A stretch of DNA of 28,780 bases, taken from NCBI GenBank assembly GCA_964417895.1, contig CAYQJS010000063.1:1-28780 (forward strand), read 5' to 3'. A program made the translations under genes and the position numbers. The stretch comes from CAYQJS01 sp964417895. GTDB taxonomy: Bacteria; Chloroflexota; UBA6077; SHYK01. The notes below the pieces were generated by a model, which saw only the letters and a list, made by a program, of their open reading frames with translations, was not told where the DNA came from and ran no database searches. Of the stretch, positions 25,179 to 28,780 are shown one piece after another (within the stretch, counting starts at the first letter, position 1; the number at the start of each line of letters is the position of its first letter).

Positions 25179-26183
25179 CTAGAACCCGGCGACGATCATC
25201 GGCGGGCCTGATTGGGGGGAGAGACGATGCCCATCAGAGACACGCTGCGCTTCGACGGAACGCGCCAGCAGGTCCCCAGGGCTCCAATTGACGTGGGTTC
25301 GCGCCGCCTTCTCGGCGTTGTACGTCGCCGAGTACCGGCGGACCATCGTCGGTGTGCTGTGGCCCAGCAGGTACTGCACGTCCAGCTCACGCGCCCCGTT
25401 CTCGATTGCCCAGGTGGCGAAGGTGTGGCGGAAGCGGTGGGCGTGGGTCTTAGGCACGTCGGCCATTTGGCCCAGCCGTTGCATCCGGACCCGGACGAGG
25501 TTGCGGCTGAGGGGTCGGCCCGCCCGCACGGCTCGGAAGAGCTGTCCCTGCTGGCTGCCGCGAAACCTCTGCGCGTAGTCGAGCAGCGCATCGCCCGCCT
25601 GACTGCCGAACGCCACCACCCGCTGCTTGTTCCCTTTGCCGTGGCGTACTCGGATGCGCTGGCTTTCGAAGTCGACGTCAGCCAGGTCGAGCTGCACCAG
25701 CTCGTTCAGCCGCAGGCCGGAGTCAAGGAAGAGGAGGACGATGGCCCGGTCGCGGGCGCCGAGCTCGGTCGCCGGATCGCAGACGGCGAGGATCCGCGCA
25801 ACCTCCTCGGGACTGAAGGGCTCGACGATCTTCTGCGGCAGCCGCACGTTCTTGATACGGGCGAAGGGGTTCTCCTTGATGTAGTCCATCCGCTCCAACC
25901 AGGAGAACAGGAACCGCACCTCCCGATGCCGTCGGTGTCGGGTCTCCAGGCTCACTCCGCTCTCCGCGATCCGGCCAAGGTAGGTATACATGTGACCGGG
26001 CGTGATGGCCCGCACGTTCTGTGGGAGCCCCTCCTCACCAGCGATGCGCCGGAAGAGCTTGAGCGTTTCGGCGTAGGCCGTCACCGTGTTCGGCGACTTT
26101 CCCTCCACCTGGCAGCGGACGATGTACAGATCGATCAAGGCCTCAAGGTTGGTGTCGCGGTGGCCGTTACGGTTGTTGCTCAT
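25179..26183 (-). CDS. Tyrosine recombinase / integrase (XerC/D-like)
   Basis: The 334-aa protein has the two-domain layout of tyrosine recombinases. The N-terminal SAM-like DNA-binding domain includes IDLYIVRCQVEGKSPNTVTA, and the C-terminal catalytic domain has every expected residue: Arg158 in SGLRLNEL, Lys183 in RHGKGNKQR, His249 and Arg252 in HRFRHTFATW, His275 in LLGHST and the nucleophile Tyr284 in VRRYSATYN. ATG at 26183 is preferred, though the frame is open a further 21 codons upstream and the ribosome-binding site is weak. It converges on the truncated drmC and has a small gene 59 bases upstream in the same direction. It looks intact and may belong to a mobile element or integron-like insertion. 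No element ends could be identified. Confidence 0.92.
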   Translation of the reverse strand: MSNNRNGHRDTNLEALIDLYIVRCQVEGKSPNTVTAYAETLKLFRRIAGEEGLPQNVRAITPGHMYTYLGRIAESGVSLETRHRRHREVRFLFSWLERMDYIKENPFARIKNVRLPQKIVEPFSPEEVARILAVCDPATELGARDRAIVLLFLDSGLRLNELVQLDLADVDFESQRIRVRHGKGNKQRVVAFGSQAGDALLDYAQRFRGSQQGQLFRAVRAGRPLSRNLVRVRMQRLGQMADVPKTHAHRFRHTFATWAIENGARELDVQYLLGHSTPTMVRRYSATYNAEKAARTHVNWSPGDLLARSVEAQRVSDGHRLSPQSGPPMIVAGF

Positions 26184-26211
26184 AGCGCCGGTGTTACCTA
26201 CGCAGGTGGTG

Positions 26212-26221
26212 TGTGTACACA
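26212..26221. promoter_or_regulatory. Ten-base palindrome upstream of the integrase
   Basis: TGTGTACACA is a perfect palindrome between the small gene and the integrase start, 28 bases before the ATG. It could be an operator or part of a recombinase core site. Palindromes this short also arise by chance, so the role is open. Confidence 0.25.
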
Positions 26222-26242
26222 TCGCTCTAGTGGCGGACGAAG

Positions 26243-26593
26243 TCAAGTCGATGGGGGCAGGAAACGGGCCAAAATGCGCGGAATTCGCGAGATTTCGGGG
26301 CGAATGGGCGGTTCCTCGGCCGATCCTTCGCCCCGGCTAGCCGTGCTCGGCGGCACAGGCGCGGGATTGCCGATTTCGCCGCCCGCTTCGCGCGCCTCCG
26401 CCTCGTGCTGAGCCCAGCGACGGCGGGCCACCCGCTCCAATGCTGCAGCCGCCCCGCGGGCCTCCTCGACGGCGTCATAGGGCCCACGCGTTAGCGATCC
26501 GGTTGGCAACTGGACCTGGAGCCAGACAGTCCCGTCCTCGCAGCAGTCGAGGATGGTGACGTAGGTCATTAGACCGTTTCCGCTCGCGCCCAT
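26243..26593 (-). CDS. Hypothetical protein upstream of the integrase
   Basis: I do not recognise this 116-aa protein. ATG at 26593 is chosen because a good Shine-Dalgarno AAGGAG ends five bases before it. Residues 9-35 look like a small beta-rich start (MTYVTILDCCEDGTVWLQVQ), followed by a charged helix (YDAVEEARGAAAALERVARR). The last 40 residues are rich in Pro, Glu and Arg and probably disordered. It is 59 bases upstream of the integrase on the same strand and may be co-transcribed with it. An excisionase-like or recombination-accessory role would fit the position but has no sequence support. Confidence 0.55.
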   Translation of the reverse strand: MGASGNGLMTYVTILDCCEDGTVWLQVQLPTGSLTRGPYDAVEEARGAAAALERVARRRWAQHEAEAREAGGEIGNPAPVPPSTASRGEGSAEEPPIRPEISRIPRILARFLPPST

Positions 26594-26887
26594 CTGCGCT
26601 CCTTGGCCTCGGGCCTGGTCGGTCCGAGTCATCACAGTGTTCGGATGGTTTCGGAGAATCTGACGCCCGTTTGGCCGGGTTAGCGCGCCCAGCTTGGAAC
26701 GAACTGACGTGCGGCGGATGCGGTGGCTCGTGGAACGAGGATTACCGCCGATGTTTCGCCTGGCTCTCCTGGCGCCTGACAATGGTCCCCCACGCCGGAG
26801 AGTACTGGCCTGATGTCGACAATCGGCGTACCGTCGATCGCAAGCAGGACGTCCAGTTGGGCTAAGGTGGTGGAGGCCGTGGGCAAA
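26594..26887. other. Gap with no convincing gene
   Basis: This stretch separates the integrase-linked gene from the end of the 500-aa gene to the right; both are on the minus strand. Small ORFs exist on both strands but have no ribosome-binding site or family resemblance I can support. One plus-strand frame has a CGGCGGSW cysteine pair, possibly a fragment of something larger. No terminator with a U-tract or clear promoter was seen. Confidence 0.4.
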
Positions 26888-28390
26888 CTACTCGATAGAT
26901 GGCTCGTCGATGCCATCAAGATCGAGATGCCCGATCAGCGTCAGGCCGGGGATGTCTTTCTGCGCGGCTCTGAAAAACTGGTGATAGCCCCAATGCTTCC
27001 TCAGGATGCCCTCGTCATGACGCGCGGCGATCAGCAGCGCGGCGCCCAACAACGCGTCAACAGCACTGATGAGCGTTCCCAACAACCAGCCATGATGACG
27101 GCGTACGAAGTGCGGAGCTGGCTTGATCATGAATGATTGTCGTTCAGCCTGTAGAAGGTACTCGTGGGCCTGAACACCGCCGTGCGCGGTCGAACACAGC
27201 GTCGAGTACGTCTGTCGCTGCAATGCAGATGATTCGGTGCCGTGGAGCCATCGAATCATCGTCGTCGGGCTCGGCAAGGTGCGGTCACGTCCATCGCGAC
27301 GACTCGCTTCCCTTTCGAAGCGTATCGTCATCGTATTCTGTTTCCTCAGCCAGGCCTGAGCCTCCAAGCTGAGTTCGAATACTCGGCGCACAAGCGTTGC
27401 GGCTCCCGACAGGTGGCCACGGAATAGGTACTCGGCTGCAATCCAAGACGTCTCAAGCCCGTCCATGAACACGATCACTTCCCGGCGTTCCGGATTGTTG
27501 CCGTGCGCGCCCAGCTTCTGTACGAGCTCAATGTTCATGCTATTCAAACCGAGAAATGTCGCCCAGAGCACATCGAGCGCAAGCGGAAAGGCGTCATCAA
27601 ACGCTCGCACCGCCTCAGCCTCTCTCTTGCTGACTGCGTCAGGACCGAACACTGTGTCGGTGAGCCCATAAACCTGGGCGTAACCGAAGCGAGCGGCGAT
27701 CCGACTCGCGCTGGCCGAGATTAACGCCGTCGTGTACGTGACGAGGGGGTCGTAAGCCTTTGCCATCTCAAGCATGCTCTCGAGATGGCTCCGGCCACTC
27801 GCAAGGTAGCCCGCAGCTGCGAGTGCGCCGCCATGCCCGAACGATGCAAGGCCCGACTCGACCGACTCCGCCAGCCGGGCCTCTTCCGCATCTCTCCCTG
27901 CAGTAAGGCCCAGATCTCTCAGTTGCCATGCCTTCGGCATGACGGCACCTAACATGCCCAAACTCGCGGCAGCCGTGTAGCGATCATCAGTGAACGGCCG
28001 CTCAAGCGCCTCCTTCATTAGCTGCTCGAGCCCGGTAGGGTTCATCCAGCCTGCAGTCAGTAGGAGCATCAACTCGTATTGACGTCGCAGCAGAGCCACA
28101 GCCGGCGGGCCAATGCCGCACCCAATGCCGGCTATCGCATCGACGGTCGCGTCATGCGCATCCACGATCGCGAGCTGGAGGAATCGATCGAGGGGCTTGG
28201 CATCGATCCGCCATGTTGTCATCGACTCAAAAGCTAGAGCGCGAAGCCGAACGAGAGACTCTTCGCGAAGTTCGTCTCTCGGTAACGATGCCAGCAGAGC
28301 CTCCTGGTGCTGCCTAGCAAAAGCCGTACGTTCTTCTACGAGCGTGTCGGCGTCTGGCTTTAGGTCGGGAAGCACCTCTCGCCAATTCAT
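26888..28390 (-). CDS. Uncharacterised 500-aa protein with an internal duplication, DUF5677-like by eye
   Basis: I cannot name this protein. It is mostly helical, without a signal peptide or clear membrane segment. Two halves share a pattern. In the first, GPPAVALLRRQYELMLLL (Arg102-Arg103) is followed by SFGHGG (186-188 HGG). In the second, GAATLVRRVFELSLEAQAWL (Arg335-Arg336) is followed by STAHGG (403-405 HGG). Each half then ends in a helix (TTALISASASRIAARFG, LLGTLISAVDALLGAALLIA). An LxRRxxE helix followed by a His-containing helix is reminiscent of DUF5677, a family found near defence and mobile genes; this is a by-eye resemblance. ATG at 28390 is preferred over upstream extension, which overlaps a radC remnant. 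Ribosome binding is weak (GAAGTGAAG). It lies in an integration-prone zone and may be cargo. Confidence 0.6.
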   Translation of the reverse strand: MNWREVLPDLKPDADTLVEERTAFARQHQEALLASLPRDELREESLVRLRALAFESMTTWRIDAKPLDRFLQLAIVDAHDATVDAIAGIGCGIGPPAVALLRRQYELMLLLTAGWMNPTGLEQLMKEALERPFTDDRYTAAASLGMLGAVMPKAWQLRDLGLTAGRDAEEARLAESVESGLASFGHGGALAAAGYLASGRSHLESMLEMAKAYDPLVTYTTALISASASRIAARFGYAQVYGLTDTVFGPDAVSKREAEAVRAFDDAFPLALDVLWATFLGLNSMNIELVQKLGAHGNNPERREVIVFMDGLETSWIAAEYLFRGHLSGAATLVRRVFELSLEAQAWLRKQNTMTIRFEREASRRDGRDRTLPSPTTMIRWLHGTESSALQRQTYSTLCSTAHGGVQAHEYLLQAERQSFMIKPAPHFVRRHHGWLLGTLISAVDALLGAALLIAARHDEGILRKHWGYHQFFRAAQKDIPGLTLIGHLDLDGIDEPSIE

Positions 28391-28440
28391 CTTCACTTCG
28401 GCAGGCCGCACGCGCGTGGATCCTTCGTGATTCGGTGCAC

Positions 28441-28581
28441 TCAGTATCGCAACGTCCCGGGACGGACGTCCAGTCGCTTCGCGACGCACAGTACGCCGCG
28501 TTCCCTTAGGCTCACGAACCCGCCACGACCGAGGATCACGTGGTCCAGCACCTCGATGCCCAGGAGCTCACCGGCATTCAC
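28441..28581 (-). pseudogene. radC: 3' remnant of radC (JAB-domain family)
   Basis: The minus strand reads AGELLGIEVLDHVILGRGGF then VSLRERGVL before a TGA at 28443-28441. This matches the C-terminal end of RadC/JAB-domain proteins, including the characteristic LDHVI and GxxSLRE motifs. Only about 45 codons remain; upstream the match stops abruptly and the metal-binding HxH motif of the domain is absent, so it is a truncated leftover. RadC-type genes are frequent in mobile islands. It lies between the tRNA-Gly and the 500-aa gene. Confidence 0.65.
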
Positions 28582-28597
28582 GGCGAACGAGGGAGAA

Positions 28598-28619
28598 CGC
28601 CCCTGAGGTCTTCAGGGCG
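28598..28619. other. Hairpin beside the radC remnant
   Basis: CGCCCCTGA and TCAGGGCG pair with one bulged C around a five-base loop. No U-tract follows on either strand, so it is not a typical intrinsic terminator. Confidence 0.3.
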
Positions 28620-28641
28620 AGGACGGGACGTGTTGCCTCAC

Positions 28642-28662
28642 CCCCTGCTTATCAGGCAGGGG
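28642..28662. other. Hairpin with a seven-base stem
   Basis: CCCCTGC and GCAGGGG pair perfectly around TTATCAG. On the plus strand it is followed by CTCTAAAA and on the minus strand by GTGAGG, so neither side has the T-run of an intrinsic terminator. It may be part of an insertion end or a transcript-end structure. Confidence 0.3.
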
Positions 28663-28688
28663 CTCTAAAACCGCCCGCCGCGATTCTA

Positions 28689-28709
28689 GCCGGGGTCCTC
28701 GACCCCGGC
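28689..28709 (-). terminator. Perfect GC-rich hairpin after tRNA-Gly, possible terminator
   Basis: GCCGGGGTC and GACCCCGGC form a perfect nine-base stem with a three-base loop, about 43 bases past the end of the tRNA. There is no U-tract, so the terminator call is tentative. It may instead help tRNA 3' maturation. Confidence 0.35.
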
Positions 28710-28752
28710 GGCGGAGGGACACATTAGACGAACTATTGGGCGAAAATGATTC

Positions 28753-28780
28753 TGGAGCGGGGGACGGGACTCGAACCCGC
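28753..28780 (-). tRNA. tRNA-Gly, 3' part only (runs off the right edge)
   Basis: The minus strand shows a T arm, GCGGG-TTCGAGT-CCCGT, then the acceptor 3' strand CCCCCGC, discriminator T and an encoded CCA. The implied acceptor stem GCGGGGG with U73 matches bacterial tRNA-Gly. The anticodon lies outside the window, so the isoacceptor is unknown. The tRNA 3' end is a common integration target for tyrosine recombinases. Confidence 0.8.

Noticed and set aside
26671..26865. Small plus-strand ORF with a cysteine pair
   Set aside because: No ribosome-binding site, no family resemblance, and overlapped by an equally open minus-strand frame.
28391..28489. N-terminal extension of the 500-aa protein
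   Set aside because: It overlaps the radC remnant in another frame and reads like non-coding sequence.
28660..28680. A stretch reading GTTTTAGAGC on the minus strand, like a type II CRISPR repeat start
   Set aside because: Single occurrence, no second copy, no cas9 or tracrRNA; the resemblance is chance.

Overview
The window comes from a GC-rich bacterium. The tRNA, intrinsic terminator, B12 riboswitch, lipobox and frequent GTG/TTG starts are all bacterial. Phylum cannot be fixed by eye. A CbiZ-type corrinoid salvage cluster, a lipoprotein BtuF and a leaderless-looking gene would fit Chloroflexota or Actinomycetota, but that is inference.

Layout: (1) positions 1-886 hold a short direct repeat, a DUF2726 nuclease-like gene on the plus strand and a non-coding stretch. 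(2) Positions 887-13644 are one long minus-strand cobalamin operon. A promoter, a B12 riboswitch and an intrinsic terminator are followed by btuF, cbiZ, cbiB, cobD, a signal-less BtuF-like gene, cbiP, btuC, btuD, cbiA, cobT, cobS, cobU and cobO. Almost all genes overlap or are separated by a few bases. Together they import corrinoids (BtuFCD), strip incomplete corrinoids to cobyric acid (CbiZ), and rebuild adenosylcobalamin (CobO, CbiA, CbiP, CobD, CbiB, CobU, CobT, CobS). No corrin-ring synthesis genes are present in the window.

(3) Positions 13697-25160 look like a phage-defence locus of the DISARM type. On the minus strand an XRE-family regulator, apparently leaderless, is followed at once by a Zn-ribbon DNA amino-methyltransferase. 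Divergently, on the plus strand, lie drmE-like, drmA (helicase) and drmB (DUF1998) genes, then a decayed, truncated drmC (PLD-like). The combination is unusual. DrmE normally marks class 2 DISARM, whose methylase DrmMII is a cytosine-5 enzyme, but the methylase here has DPPY and FxGxG motifs of an N6-adenine/N4-cytosine enzyme. This is the best candidate for a new variant system in the window.

(4) Positions 25179-28780 look like an integration zone. They contain a tyrosine recombinase abutting the broken drmC, a small gene upstream of it, a 500-aa protein with an apparent internal duplication (DUF5677-like by eye), a 3' remnant of radC, several hairpins, and the 3' end of a tRNA-Gly running off the right edge. 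An integrase, broken genes and a tRNA 3' end close together suggest a genomic-island boundary. No attachment-site duplication could be identified by eye.
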